Assembly (NCBI GenBank): GCA_017619675.1
Contig: JAFZRX010000013.1
Span: 1-64,000, forward strand
DNA: 64,000 bases
Source of the DNA: Bacteroidales bacterium
GTDB taxonomy: Bacteria > Bacteroidota > Bacteroidia > Bacteroidales > UBA932
Direction: 5' to 3'
The notes beneath the pieces were generated by a model that saw only the letters and a program-made list of their open reading frames with translations, had not been told where the DNA came from and made no database searches. How positions within the stretch are numbered: position 1 is the stretch's first letter; the number at the start of each line of letters is the position of its first letter. This document shows, in pieces, positions 7,959 through 16,481 of the stretch. The position numbers were made by a program, and so were the translations under genes.

Positions 7959-8007
7959 TTCGCCACAAAGTGATGCAGTTCGCCAACAGGGGTGTGCTTT
8001 TCGCCAC
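7959..8007 (+). promoter_or_regulatory. Three phased TTCGCCA repeats upstream of acpP
   Basis: TTCGCCAC (7959-7966), TTCGCCAA (7979-7986) and TTCGCCAC (8000-8007) recur every 20-21 bp, two helical turns, so they face the same side of the DNA. They lie about 90-140 bp upstream of the acyl carrier protein start. A weak -7-like TAATATTG is at 8048-8055. A regulator array is plausible but unproven. Apart from the remnant frame at 7785 there is no gene between 7625 and 8095. Confidence 0.35.
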
Positions 8008-8095
8008 AAACGGCGCTCAGGGGTTAGGTTGCGGAGTTTTTTACTTATAATATTGCAGTCGGAAATTAATCCAATCACTTTAAACTTGACTAATT

Positions 8096-8338
8096 ATGGA
8101 TAAGAAAATTTTTGATGCAGTATCTGCAATCATTTCCGACAAGCTCGGAGTATCAGAAAGTGAAATCACAGAAAAGGCAAACTTCGTATCCGACCTGGGT
8201 GCAGACTCCCTTGACGTAGTTGAGCTGGTTATGGAGATCGAGAAGAAGTTCGACATCCAGATCCCTGACCAGGACGCAGAGACCTTCAAGACCGTTGGAG
8301 ACGCAGTAGATTATATTGCCGGAAAGCTTAACAAATAA
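8096..8338 (+). CDS. acpP: Acyl carrier protein
   Basis: The 80-residue acidic protein has the phosphopantetheine attachment motif [10 protein letters not shown] (the Ser carries the prosthetic group) and the usual four-helix length. It shuttles acyl chains as thioesters in the cytosol for fatty-acid synthesis. It heads a block containing an acyl-activating enzyme, a ketoacyl synthase, a dehydratase and an enoyl reductase. Because it sits with that set it could be the housekeeping ACP or a dedicated one; the sequence alone (very canonical) favours the housekeeping type. Confidence 0.95.
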   Translation: MDKKIFDAVSAIISDKLGVSESEITEKANFVSDLGADSLDVVELVMEIEKKFDIQIPDQDAETFKTVGDAVDYIAGKLNK

Positions 8339-8367
8339 AAGATAGCCGGTCTGTCCGGCTATGACGT

Positions 8368-10014
8368 ATGATGGAGAATTTCATTAAAAAATTCGAGAAT
8401 TCCGTTAAAACGCGCTGGGACAACCCGGCGCTGACGGATTTCCGTGTGTCAACTGAAACCTATGCCGACCTGGCAAAGAAAATAGAACTGCTCAACCTTA
8501 CCTGGGAAGGAGCAGGAATTGAAAAAGGCAGCAAGATTGCCATCAACGCCCGCAGCAGCAGCCGCTGGCTGGAGGTGTTCTTTGCCTGCGCAGCCGGTAA
8601 ATATGTAAGCGTTCAGATGTTCAACGGATTCCTTGCCGCAGACGTGCAGAACCTGGTGAACCACTCTGACAGCCGCGTGCTCTACACCGAGCCCAACACA
8701 TTTGCCGCTATGGACTTTGAGAAAATGCCGCAGCTCGAGGCTGTAATAAATATGGAAAATATGGAGATCCTGGCAGCAAGGGGAAAGTATGCAGAGTCCC
8801 TGGCAAGCGCGGAAGAGCGCTTTGCCGCCAAGTATCCCAATGGTTTCACTGCAGACGATGTCCACTATGACAGCTTTGGAATGGAGGACGTGAGCGCCAT
8901 AATGTACACATCGGGTTCCACTGGAAATCCCAAGGGCGTGATGCTGACTGTCAAGAACTTCAGTTACAACGTGAAGTATCTTCCCGTCGTTTTCCCGTTC
9001 AAGGAGAACGAATGCTATACCAGCATCCTTCCTTTCGCGCACATATTCGGTCTCAGCTGTGACGGAATAGTGCCTATGTGTATGGGAATGCATACCGTAA
9101 TCCTTGGAATGCCTCCTATCCCTTCAAACGTAATGGCTATTGTGCAGGAGTATCATCCGCGCATTTTCCTTGCCGTGCCTCTCATCCTTGACAAGTTTGT
9201 CAAGTTCACCCTTGGCGCAGAGATGAAGAGCGAGGAGGGAAGCCGCAAGCTGGAGAACTACAAGGAGTACCCCGAGTACTGCGAAGAGCTCCGCGCCAAG
9301 GTTATGGGCGCGCTGGGCGGAAGGATAGAATCCTTCGCCACCGGCGGCGCCGCAATTCCACCGGAGGTTGAGTCCCTTCTGGCATTCAAGATCAAGATGC
9401 CGTTCCTTACAGGATATGGAATGACAGAGACCGCTCCGCTCATTTCCTGCGGAAAAGCAGGCCACTACAAGGCAAAATCCTGCGGCGAGATGGCCCCGGA
9501 GATCCAGTACAGGATAGATTCTCCTGACCAGGAGACAATCCCCGGAGAGCTCCAGATAAAGGGCGACAACGTATTCGCCGGTTACTATAAGAACCCTGAG
9601 GCCACTGCGGCCACATTCACTGCCGACGGCTGGTTCCGTACAGGAGACATTGGAACAATTGACAAGGACCAGACCCTGTTCCTGGTGGGACGCTGCAAGA
9701 ACGTGCTGCTTTCTTCCAACGGACAGAACATCTTCCCTGAGGAGATAGAGGTTGTCCTGAACACCCTGCCTTATGTTGCTGAGTCAATAATCCTGCAGAG
9801 GGACAACTGCCTCCACGCAATCATAGTTCCCAAGCTGGACGAGGCCACCAACAACCATCTTGATATGCAGACCCTTTCCAACGTGATGGAGATGAACATA
9901 AAGAAACTCAACGCAAGCATTCCCGCTTACGCTGCCATCAACTCCTATGAACTGAGGATGGAGCCTTTTGCCAAGACACCTAAGGGAAGCATCAGGAGAT
10001 TTATGTACTCTTGA
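8368..10014 (+). CDS. AMP-binding acyl-CoA/acyl-ACP synthetase
   Basis: The 548-residue protein belongs to the ANL adenylating superfamily. The P-loop-like motif MYTSGSTGNPKGVML is near residue 180, followed by FLTGYGMTETAP, GWFRTGDIG and a C-terminal lid (LVGRCKNVLLSSNGQNIFPEE). Such enzymes activate a fatty or aryl acid with ATP and load it onto CoA or ACP. Being 30 bp downstream of acpP, loading onto that ACP is likely, for example recycling exogenous or membrane-derived fatty acids. Two ATGs in tandem (8368 and 8371) are both possible starts. The 3' end overlaps the convergent regulator gene by 14 bp. Confidence 0.85.
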   Translation: MMENFIKKFENSVKTRWDNPALTDFRVSTETYADLAKKIELLNLTWEGAGIEKGSKIAINARSSSRWLEVFFACAAGKYVSVQMFNGFLAADVQNLVNHSDSRVLYTEPNTFAAMDFEKMPQLEAVINMENMEILAARGKYAESLASAEERFAAKYPNGFTADDVHYDSFGMEDVSAIMYTSGSTGNPKGVMLTVKNFSYNVKYLPVVFPFKENECYTSILPFAHIFGLSCDGIVPMCMGMHTVILGMPPIPSNVMAIVQEYHPRIFLAVPLILDKFVKFTLGAEMKSEEGSRKLENYKEYPEYCEELRAKVMGALGGRIESFATGGAAIPPEVESLLAFKIKMPFLTGYGMTETAPLISCGKAGHYKAKSCGEMAPEIQYRIDSPDQETIPGELQIKGDNVFAGYYKNPEATAATFTADGWFRTGDIGTIDKDQTLFLVGRCKNVLLSSNGQNIFPEEIEVVLNTLPYVAESIILQRDNCLHAIIVPKLDEATNNHLDMQTLSNVMEMNIKKLNASIPAYAAINSYELRMEPFAKTPKGSIRRFMYS

Positions 10015-10858
10015 TGATCTTCTCCGGAACTATAAACTTACGCAGTTCTTTGTAATAATTCCGCGATACCGGGATCTGGGTCCCGGTATTGTCGGACAAG
10101 ACTATGACCGCCTTGCCGCTGCTGTGCTTGAGCATCTTTACGTGGTTGAGGTTGACCAGATATGACCGGTGGCACCGCATTATGGAGGTTCCCTTGAGGG
10201 CTTCTTCCACCTGGATGGTGCTGCAGCGCAGCAGATAGCTGTTCATATCGTTGCCAATCAGGTAATGAATGCTCACATAGTTGTCCTGGGACATTATGTA
10301 AAAGATATCGTCCTGGGCGGCGGAAATCTTGAGCGCTCCGCTGTGGTCGTAGAGATGGACCATTGGGATTTCCGGCTGGGCTTCGTTCTCAGTGATGTTA
10401 AGCTGCAGGAGCCTGATTTCCTCTTTCTTGTCCTGGATGGTCGCATACATAAATGCGATCAGGAAAGGGAAGACAAGGATGAGGGCTACGCAGAAAGCAG
10501 TCCTGAGGAGCAGTTCCATGGGCCCGGAAAGGGTGGAGTAGCCAAGGGCGGAGGTAAAGAGCAGGTAGATGACTGCAAGGCCGGCAAGTTCGGCCGCAGT
10601 CCATATTGCGATGTGCTTTATCCTGGCCTCGTGCTTCTTCTGGAACCTGTAAAGCAACTCTCTGCTGGCAAGCAGGAAAACTATGCAGGCAAGGTAGAAG
10701 GCAATGGACGACAGTGCCAGTTTCCAGGAGGAAACCGACAGCCAGAAAGTAGAGGAAAACGGCTTGTAAAGGACTAGGAATCCAATGGAAAACAGTACAT
10801 CATACAAGACGGTCCGGTAAAGGAAACCTCTGCTCAGATAGAGTTTTGGGACATCCAT
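10001..10858 (-). CDS. Membrane-anchored LytTR-family transcription regulator
   Basis: I choose the ATG at 10858 (MDVPKLYLSRG), giving 285 residues; the longer open frame runs into the opposing gene. Four hydrophobic helices occupy about residues 17-150. A LytTR DNA-binding domain follows (about 180-280), with DDIFYIMSQDNYVSIHYL and the signature MRCHRSYLVNLNHV. Such proteins bind DNA through beta strands and here are probably tethered to the membrane without a response-regulator receiver, so signal input would come through the membrane part. It is divergent from the ketoacyl synthase gene (42 bp apart) and a TATCTTTG box lies at 10881-10874 on its strand. It may control the fatty-acid genes. 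Confidence 0.8.
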   Translation of the reverse strand: MDVPKLYLSRGFLYRTVLYDVLFSIGFLVLYKPFSSTFWLSVSSWKLALSSIAFYLACIVFLLASRELLYRFQKKHEARIKHIAIWTAAELAGLAVIYLLFTSALGYSTLSGPMELLLRTAFCVALILVFPFLIAFMYATIQDKKEEIRLLQLNITENEAQPEIPMVHLYDHSGALKISAAQDDIFYIMSQDNYVSIHYLIGNDMNSYLLRCSTIQVEEALKGTSIMRCHRSYLVNLNHVKMLKHSSGKAVIVLSDNTGTQIPVSRNYYKELRKFIVPEKIIKST

Positions 10859-10900
10859 TATCTGCCTTATTTTTTGACAAAGATAGCAAATTGAACTCAA

Positions 10901-12154
10901 ATGGAAAAAGATAGAAGAGTTGTAATAACCGGAGTTGGCGCCGTGACGCCGCTTGGCAACACCGCTCCGGAACTCTGGGAAGGCGTCCGCAACGGACGCT
11001 GCGGGATTGACCGTATCACCATTTTCCCGCAGGAAGACCTTCCTGTAAAGATAGCTGCCCAGGTAAAGGGATTCGACCCCATTGCCGCTGGGCTCAAGCC
11101 TATCGATGTAAGGCATTATGATTATTTCTCCCAGTACGCGGTTGCGGCTTCGCTGGAAGCGATGCGCTGCAGCGGACTGGTTAGCGGAGAGAACATAGAT
11201 CCACTTAGGCTGGGCGTTTACATTGGCTCCTGCATAGGAGGCCTCAAGACCTTCATCGACCAGACGCTGGTGTGGAAGGAGGAGGGCGCGAGCAAGGTTT
11301 CGCCGCTGTTCGTCCCTATGCTCATATCCAACCTGGGAGCGGGAAACACCGCAATCAAGGTGGGTGCCAACGGGCCTTGCCTGACGCCGGTTTCAGCCTG
11401 CGCCACAAGCACCAACTCCGTTGGCGAGGCGTACCTTGCAATCAAGCACGGCCAGGCCGATGCAATGATTGCGGGTGGCAGCGAAGCCGCGGTTCATCCG
11501 CTTACGCTGGGCGGCTTCTGCAACTGCAAGGCGCTGTCCACCGCGGAGGACCCGCTGGAGGCATCGCTCCCGTTCGATTCCCGCAGGAAGGGATTCGTGA
11601 TGGGCGAGGGCGCCGGAATCCTTGTGCTGGAGGAGTATGAACACGCAAAGGCGCGCGGCGCTCAAATCATAGCAGAAGTATGCGGTTACGGCAATACTTG
11701 CGACGCATACCATTATACCGCACCTCATCCGGACGGAACAATCACTGCCAAGGCTCTTTCAGACGCCCTTTCACAGGCAGGATTCAAATCAGGTGAGAAC
11801 CTGTACATCAACGCCCACGGAACGGGAACGCAGCTCAATGACAAGGCAGAGACCAAGGCAATAAAGATTGCCCTTGGCACTGAAGAGGCGCACAAGGCGC
11901 ACATCAGTTCGTCCAAGTCAATGACAGGGCACCTGCTGGGAGCCGCAGGAGGCGTGGAGCTGATCGTAGCCGCTATGGCGCTCAAGGAAGGCATCGTGCC
12001 TCCTACCATAGGACTGACTTCTCCGGATCCGGAGTGCGACCTTGATTACACTCCGTTGAAGGCCGTGAAGGCAGATCTTGACATAGCAATATCGGATTCA
12101 CTTGGTTTTGGCGGGCACAATGCCTGCGTAGCACTCAGAAGATACAATGGATAG
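10901..12154 (+). CDS. fabF: Beta-ketoacyl-ACP synthase (FabF/KAS II type)
   Basis: The 417-residue condensing enzyme has the catalytic Cys in PVSACATS (Cys167) and the two histidines in NAHGTGTQLND and SMTGHLLGAAG. It extends acyl-ACP with malonyl-ACP in the cytosol. Length and motif order match KAS II. It overlaps the next gene, a dehydratase, by 8 bp, implying co-translation. The start at 10901 gives a short polar N-terminus before ITGVGAVTPLG, as expected. The product could also be a KAS of a specialised pathway, since a second housekeeping fabF could lie elsewhere. Confidence 0.9.
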   Translation: MEKDRRVVITGVGAVTPLGNTAPELWEGVRNGRCGIDRITIFPQEDLPVKIAAQVKGFDPIAAGLKPIDVRHYDYFSQYAVAASLEAMRCSGLVSGENIDPLRLGVYIGSCIGGLKTFIDQTLVWKEEGASKVSPLFVPMLISNLGAGNTAIKVGANGPCLTPVSACATSTNSVGEAYLAIKHGQADAMIAGGSEAAVHPLTLGGFCNCKALSTAEDPLEASLPFDSRRKGFVMGEGAGILVLEEYEHAKARGAQIIAEVCGYGNTCDAYHYTAPHPDGTITAKALSDALSQAGFKSGENLYINAHGTGTQLNDKAETKAIKIALGTEEAHKAHISSSKSMTGHLLGAAGGVELIVAAMALKEGIVPPTIGLTSPDPECDLDYTPLKAVKADLDIAISDSLGFGGHNACVALRRYNG

Positions 12155-12572
12155 GGAAGAACTAAAGGTTTATATGCCGCACCGCGAGCCGATGCTCCTG
12201 GTTGACAAGGCGGAATTGGTAACAGAGACAGAAGCCACCGCAGAATATAAGGTGACTGGGGATGAATATTTCCTGCAGGGGCACTTTCCGGGCAATCCAA
12301 TAGTTCCCGGAGTTATCCTGTGCGAGATAATGGCGCAGGGAAGCGTAATGCTGTTCAAGGACGAACTCCTTACCCATCTGGCCCTTTATGCCGGACTGGA
12401 CAAGGTGAAATTCAAGCGCAGCGTGGTTCCCGGAGATACCATCCACGTATGTTCCAAGACCGTTACCAGACGCGGTTCGCTTATCATAGTGGATTCTGAA
12501 GCCACGGTCAACGGCCAGCTCTGCAGTCGCGGAACCCTGTCCTTTATGCTTGTAAAAAAAGAGGTTAAGTAA
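12147..12572 (+). CDS. fabZ: 3-hydroxyacyl-ACP dehydratase (FabZ-like hotdog)
   Basis: The 141-residue hotdog-fold protein has the catalytic His in GHFPGNPIVPG and the Glu in ILCEIMAQ, the FabZ arrangement. It removes water from 3-hydroxyacyl-ACP to give the trans-2-enoyl form, the step between ketoreduction and the enoyl reductase encoded next. It is translationally coupled to the ketoacyl synthase (8-bp overlap). No ketoreductase (FabG) is present in the window, so that activity must come from elsewhere. Confidence 0.85.
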   Translation: MDREELKVYMPHREPMLLVDKAELVTETEATAEYKVTGDEYFLQGHFPGNPIVPGVILCEIMAQGSVMLFKDELLTHLALYAGLDKVKFKRSVVPGDTIHVCSKTVTRRGSLIIVDSEATVNGQLCSRGTLSFMLVKKEVK

Positions 12573-12580
12573 TATATTTG
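12550..12580 (+). promoter_or_regulatory. Promoter of the enoyl reductase gene
   Basis: TTG at 12550-12552 and TATATTTG at 12573-12580 are spaced by 20 bp, matching the Bacteroidetes -33/-7 consensus. The box begins inside the 3' end of fabZ and lies 18 bp before the fabI ATG, so fabI can be expressed on its own. Confidence 0.55.
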
Positions 12581-12598
12581 TACCATAAGAATTAAGAA

Positions 12599-13399
12599 AT
12601 GGGAAACAATCTTTTAAAAGGAAAGAAAGGCCTTGTGTTCGGTGCCCTCAATGAGCAGTCAATTGCCTGGAAGGTAGCGGAAAGGGTAGTGGAAGAAGGT
12701 GCGGAGATAGTCCTTACAAATACTCCGGTTTCCATAAAGTTCGGAACCATAAACGACCTTGCCGCCAAGACCGGCAGCGTTGTCATTCCGGCCGATGCCA
12801 CGTCAGTGGCTGACCTTGAGGCCCTGGTAGACGGGACAATGGAACACTTTGGGGGCAAGTTCGACTTTGTGCTCCACGCAGTTGGAATGTCAGGCAACCT
12901 ACGCAAAGGCAAGCCATACAGCAAGCTCAATTACGATTTCTACGCAAAGACACTGGACGTGTCAGCCCTGTCTTTCCATAAGCTCCTTCAGACGCTTTAC
13001 GACAAGGACGCCCTTAATGAGTGGGGATCAGTAGTTGCTCTTTCGTATATTGCCGCCGACAGGGTGATGCCCGGCTACAACGATATGGCCGATGCCAAAG
13101 CCGTGCTCCAGGCAATTGCCAGGAACTTCGGATACCTGTACGGCCGCAAGGCGCACGTAAGGGTGAATACAGTGTCCCAGTCTCCAACCGCCACCACGGC
13201 GGGGCAGGGAATAGCCGGAATGGACAAGATGCTGGGCTTTGCGGACGAAACCTCCCCACTGGGCAACGCCAGCGCCCTTGACTGCGCAAATTACGTGGTT
13301 ACACTGTTCAGTGACCTTACACGCAAGGTTACAATGCAGAACCTTTACAACGACGGTGGCTTCTCATCAGTGCTGCCATATCCCAAACTGGATGAATAA
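12599..13399 (+). CDS. fabI: Enoyl-ACP reductase (FabI-type SDR)
   Basis: The 266-residue short-chain dehydrogenase has the FabI-type N-terminus (KKGLVFGALNEQSIAWKVAE) in place of the usual GxxxGxG, and a catalytic Y-x6-K (PGYNDMADAKAV). It reduces trans-2-enoyl-ACP with NAD(P)H, completing the elongation cycle. It lies in the block with acpP, fabF and fabZ, behind its own promoter. Residues around the active site differ from typical FabI (VALSYIAADRVMPGYN), so substrate preference may differ, but all key residues are present. Confidence 0.85.
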   Translation: MGNNLLKGKKGLVFGALNEQSIAWKVAERVVEEGAEIVLTNTPVSIKFGTINDLAAKTGSVVIPADATSVADLEALVDGTMEHFGGKFDFVLHAVGMSGNLRKGKPYSKLNYDFYAKTLDVSALSFHKLLQTLYDKDALNEWGSVVALSYIAADRVMPGYNDMADAKAVLQAIARNFGYLYGRKAHVRVNTVSQSPTATTAGQGIAGMDKMLGFADETSPLGNASALDCANYVVTLFSDLTRKVTMQNLYNDGGFSSVLPYPKLDE

Positions 13400-14281
13400 A
13401 TGATTTATTTCCTGATAGCGGTCGCTTGCGCGTCGCTGTTTTCCATAATGTTCAAGATTTGTCGCCTGAGAGGTGTTGATATCTCCCAGGCGATGCTTGT
13501 AAACTATGCCGTGGGCGCGGCGTTCTGCGCATTCCAGGTAGCAGCCGCGACCAAGGCATCGCCCCTTACGGGCAACTTTGTGGGAACGCTTCCGTTCTTC
13601 CTAGCCTGCTTTATAGGTATTTTCTATGTAAGCGGCTTTATCATAAGGGATTACAGCACGCAGAAGTGCGGCGTTGCGCTCACCACCGTGAGTGCCCGGT
13701 CCGCACTTGCAGTGCCTGTAACCCTGAGCTGGTTATTGCTTGGGGACAAGGTTCCCTTCTGGCCGGCAATAATTCTTGTACTTGTCTCCCTGACGCTCAT
13801 CGCCTGGCCCAAGGGCGGTTTCCACAATGGCGCCGGGGCCGGCAAATCCATTGGACATCTCACAATTCTTGCAGAATTGTTCTTAATATATGGTTTTTGC
13901 GATTTTTCTCTTAAATTTGTGCAGCACCTGGTGAACGCCTCAGTGCCCGCCGCTCTTGTAACCCTAGTTGTTTTTATTTCGGCATTCTTCCTTTCCCTGG
14001 TTTTCTGCCTTGTCAAGGGAGTGTTCAAAAAGCACGGAATTACTTGGCGCGAGTTGCTTGCAGGTTCGCTCATCGGAATAGCCAACTCTGCGTGCACCTT
14101 GATGGTACTGCGCGCCCTGGGACAGATGCCGGCAACGGTATTCTACCCCTTGTACAATGTTAGTGTAGTGTTGGTCTGCACCCTTGCGGGGATATTCTTC
14201 TTCAAGGAAAGGCCTTCGGGGCAGCAGATCGCAGGAATGGTACTGGCGCTCGCCGCCATATCGCTCCTGGCCATAAAGTAG
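13400..14281 (+). CDS. DMT-superfamily (EamA-like) transporter
   Basis: The 293-residue membrane protein has about ten hydrophobic segments in two repeated halves, the pattern of drug/metabolite transporters of the EamA type. It begins on the base after the fabI stop, so it is probably co-transcribed. The substrate is unknown; the short lysine-bearing ending LLAIK and the basic loops give no hint. The context between fatty-acid and aryl-acid genes suggests, but does not show, export of an organic acid. Confidence 0.75.
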   Translation: MIYFLIAVACASLFSIMFKICRLRGVDISQAMLVNYAVGAAFCAFQVAAATKASPLTGNFVGTLPFFLACFIGIFYVSGFIIRDYSTQKCGVALTTVSARSALAVPVTLSWLLLGDKVPFWPAIILVLVSLTLIAWPKGGFHNGAGAGKSIGHLTILAELFLIYGFCDFSLKFVQHLVNASVPAALVTLVVFISAFFLSLVFCLVKGVFKKHGITWRELLAGSLIGIANSACTLMVLRALGQMPATVFYPLYNVSVVLVCTLAGIFFFKERPSGQQIAGMVLALAAISLLAIK

Positions 14282-14320
14282 GAACAAGTCCCTTCCCAAA
14301 GGGGCGCAATCTGTAAAACA

Positions 14321-15634
14321 ATGTTTTTTAACCCAGAAATCGAAACAATGGACCGCGCAAAGTTGCGCGAGCTCCAGAGCGAAAGGTTGGTCAAGATCGT
14401 AAAGTACACTTACGACAACGTGCAATTCTATCGCGAGCGTATGGACGAGGCCGGAGTCAAGCCCTCCGACATCAAATCAATCGACGACATCAGCAAGCTC
14501 CCTTTCATGCAGAAGAAAGACTTGCGTGACTATTATCCGTATGGCACTTTTGCGGCACCTCTCAAAGATATTGTTCGATTTCACGCTTCCAGCGGCACCA
14601 CGGGAAAACCCATCGTAGCTGGATACACCCAGAACGACCTTGACAACTGGGCTGAGGGCGTTGCCCGCTGCCTCACCGCATATGGCGCAACCAAGGACGA
14701 CATCCTTCAGGTATCTTACGGATACGGCCTGTTTACCGGAGGCCTGGGAGCCCACGACGGCGGCCAGAAACTTGGCGCCACCGTGCTTCCAATGAGCAGC
14801 GGAAACACATCCAAGCAGATAATGCTCATGAAGGACCTTGGCTGTACCGGACTGTGCTGCACTCCCTCCTACGCTCTTTTCCTTGCGGAAAGCATAGCCG
14901 AGGATCCCGATACGGATATAGAGAAAGACATAAAGCTGAAGTTCGGCGCCTTTGGCGCGGAGCCCTGGACAGAGAACATGCGCAAGGAGCTTGAGAGCAA
15001 ACTTCGCATCAAGGCGTATGACATTTACGGCCTCACCGAGGTATCCGGCCCTGGCGTTGGAGGAGAGTGCGAATATCAGGACGGAACCCACCTCTGGGAG
15101 GACATGTTCTATCCTGAGATCATAGATCCTGTGACGCTGCAGCCCGTAGAGCCCGGCCAGCAGGGAGAACTGGTGTTCACCACGCTTTTGAAGGAGGGAA
15201 TGCCCGTTATCCGCTACCGCACAAGGGACCTTACCCACCTCATTTACGACAAGTGCCGCTGCGGCCGCACCATGGTCCGCATGGGCCGCATCCTTGGCAG
15301 GAGCGATGACATGATGATCATCCGCGGAGTGAACGTATTCCCTTCAACCATAGAGAGTTGCATCCTTGAAATTCCTGAGTTCAACGGCCAGTACTTTGTA
15401 ACCGTGGACCGTGTCAAGAACGTGGATACGTTTGACATTGACGTGGAACTCCGTCCAGAATTCTACACTGACAACATGGACAAGATGCTCAACCTCAAGG
15501 CCCGCCTGACAATGCGCCTGGTGAGCGTGCTGGGCATCAAGCCTGTCATCCACATCGTGGAGCCCAATACAATCGCAAGGTCGCAGGGCAAGGCAAAGCA
15601 CGTGCTTGACAAGCGTCAGTTTAAAAACGAATAG
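14321..15634 (+). CDS. Phenylacetate-CoA ligase family protein (PaaK-like)
   Basis: The 437-residue adenylating enzyme has the PaaK hallmarks: LPFMQKKDLRDYYP, the ATP-binding loop ASSGTTGKP, YGLTEVSGPGVG, and the C-terminal GRSDDMMIIRGVNVFPSTIE. PaaK-type enzymes make CoA thioesters of aryl acids such as phenylacetate. In gut Bacteroidales these ligases commonly pair with indolepyruvate oxidoreductase for aromatic amino-acid fermentation; no such genes are visible here. An ACT-domain protein and a thioesterase follow within 30 bp, so the trio likely works together. Confidence 0.88.
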   Translation: MFFNPEIETMDRAKLRELQSERLVKIVKYTYDNVQFYRERMDEAGVKPSDIKSIDDISKLPFMQKKDLRDYYPYGTFAAPLKDIVRFHASSGTTGKPIVAGYTQNDLDNWAEGVARCLTAYGATKDDILQVSYGYGLFTGGLGAHDGGQKLGATVLPMSSGNTSKQIMLMKDLGCTGLCCTPSYALFLAESIAEDPDTDIEKDIKLKFGAFGAEPWTENMRKELESKLRIKAYDIYGLTEVSGPGVGGECEYQDGTHLWEDMFYPEIIDPVTLQPVEPGQQGELVFTTLLKEGMPVIRYRTRDLTHLIYDKCRCGRTMVRMGRILGRSDDMMIIRGVNVFPSTIESCILEIPEFNGQYFVTVDRVKNVDTFDIDVELRPEFYTDNMDKMLNLKARLTMRLVSVLGIKPVIHIVEPNTIARSQGKAKHVLDKRQFKNE

Positions 15635-15659
15635 TCTATAACCCTAAAACAGCCGCGAT

Positions 15660-16046
15660 ATGATAATAGATCAGTTAAGCATATTCCTCAACAACGCAGT
15701 GGGACGCATCACTGAGGTGACGTCCACTTTGAGTGAGGCAGGGGTGAACCTCAAGGCTTTCACCCTCAGCGAGAGCAGTGACTTTGGCATCCTGAGGATA
15801 ATTACGGACAACAACGAGAAAGCCGTGGAGGTGCTGAAGGCCAATTATTTCGCCGTTAACGTGACAAAGGTTGTGTACATGGAGCTCGGCGACACTCCGG
15901 GAGCCCTGTACAACAGCATCCAGAAGGTTTCCGACGCAGGAGTATCCATCGAGTATATGTATGCCTTCTCCACCGGAGACGCCGCCAGTGTGGTGATCCG
16001 TACGGAAGACATCGAGCGTTGCAACGCCCTCATCGAAGAGGTATGA
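15660..16046 (+). CDS. Tandem ACT-domain protein
   Basis: The 128-residue protein consists of two ACT-type repeats (IDQLSIFLNNAVGRITEVTS and TKVVYMELGDTPGALYNSIQ). ACT domains bind amino acids as regulatory ligands. Stand-alone two-ACT proteins are typically encoded beside PaaK-like ligases in anaerobes, where they are thought to sense aromatic amino acids; that role is family knowledge plus inference. Its stop overlaps the next start (ATGA). Confidence 0.85.
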   Translation: MIIDQLSIFLNNAVGRITEVTSTLSEAGVNLKAFTLSESSDFGILRIITDNNEKAVEVLKANYFAVNVTKVVYMELGDTPGALYNSIQKVSDAGVSIEYMYAFSTGDAASVVIRTEDIERCNALIEEV

Positions 16047-16459
16047 GCCTGAAAGAATTCTTCAAGGACGATAAGTTCGCAGCCCTTGCCGGCTGCGAAC
16101 TTCTTGATATCAAGCCGGGCTGGGCCACCGCCAGGATGAAGGTGGAGCCGCAGCTCTGGAATGCCACCGGGGTGTGCCAGGGCGGAGCCCTGTTCACCCT
16201 GGCGGATTTCGCATTCGCTGCGGCGGTGAACAGCCACGGCCGCGTGACGGTGTCGGTCAACTCCAGCATCGCCATACACAAATCAGTTTCCTCCGGCTGG
16301 CTTTACGCCACCGCCACGGAAACCCTGGACCACCGCAAGCTCCCGTACTGCGTGGTTGAAATCAAGGACGAAGAGGGCAACCTTATTGCCACCTTCACGG
16401 GACTGGCCTACCGTTTCCCGGAGGACGATCCGCGGAACAAGGCCCTGCCGTCACTTTAG
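16043..16459 (+). CDS. PaaI-type hotdog thioesterase
   Basis: I take the ATG at 16043 (MSLKEFFKDDKFAAL), overlapping the ACT-gene stop as ATGA; the longer frame from 16019 would overlap by 28 bp. The 138-residue protein has the PaaI hotdog pattern, including NATGVCQGGALFTLADFAFA and the SSIAIHKSVSSG strand. PaaI-type enzymes hydrolyse aryl-CoA thioesters that accumulate in aromatic-acid metabolism. It is the third gene of the ligase-ACT-thioesterase unit. Confidence 0.85.
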   Translation: MSLKEFFKDDKFAALAGCELLDIKPGWATARMKVEPQLWNATGVCQGGALFTLADFAFAAAVNSHGRVTVSVNSSIAIHKSVSSGWLYATATETLDHRKLPYCVVEIKDEEGNLIATFTGLAYRFPEDDPRNKALPSL

Positions 16460-16481
16460 GAAATAACAATAACCACATAAC

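Noticed and set aside
10169-10777. A 202-codon open frame on the plus strand within the LytTR gene
   Set aside because: The minus-strand LytTR protein has membrane helices and a recognisable DNA-binding domain; the plus frame has low-complexity composition.
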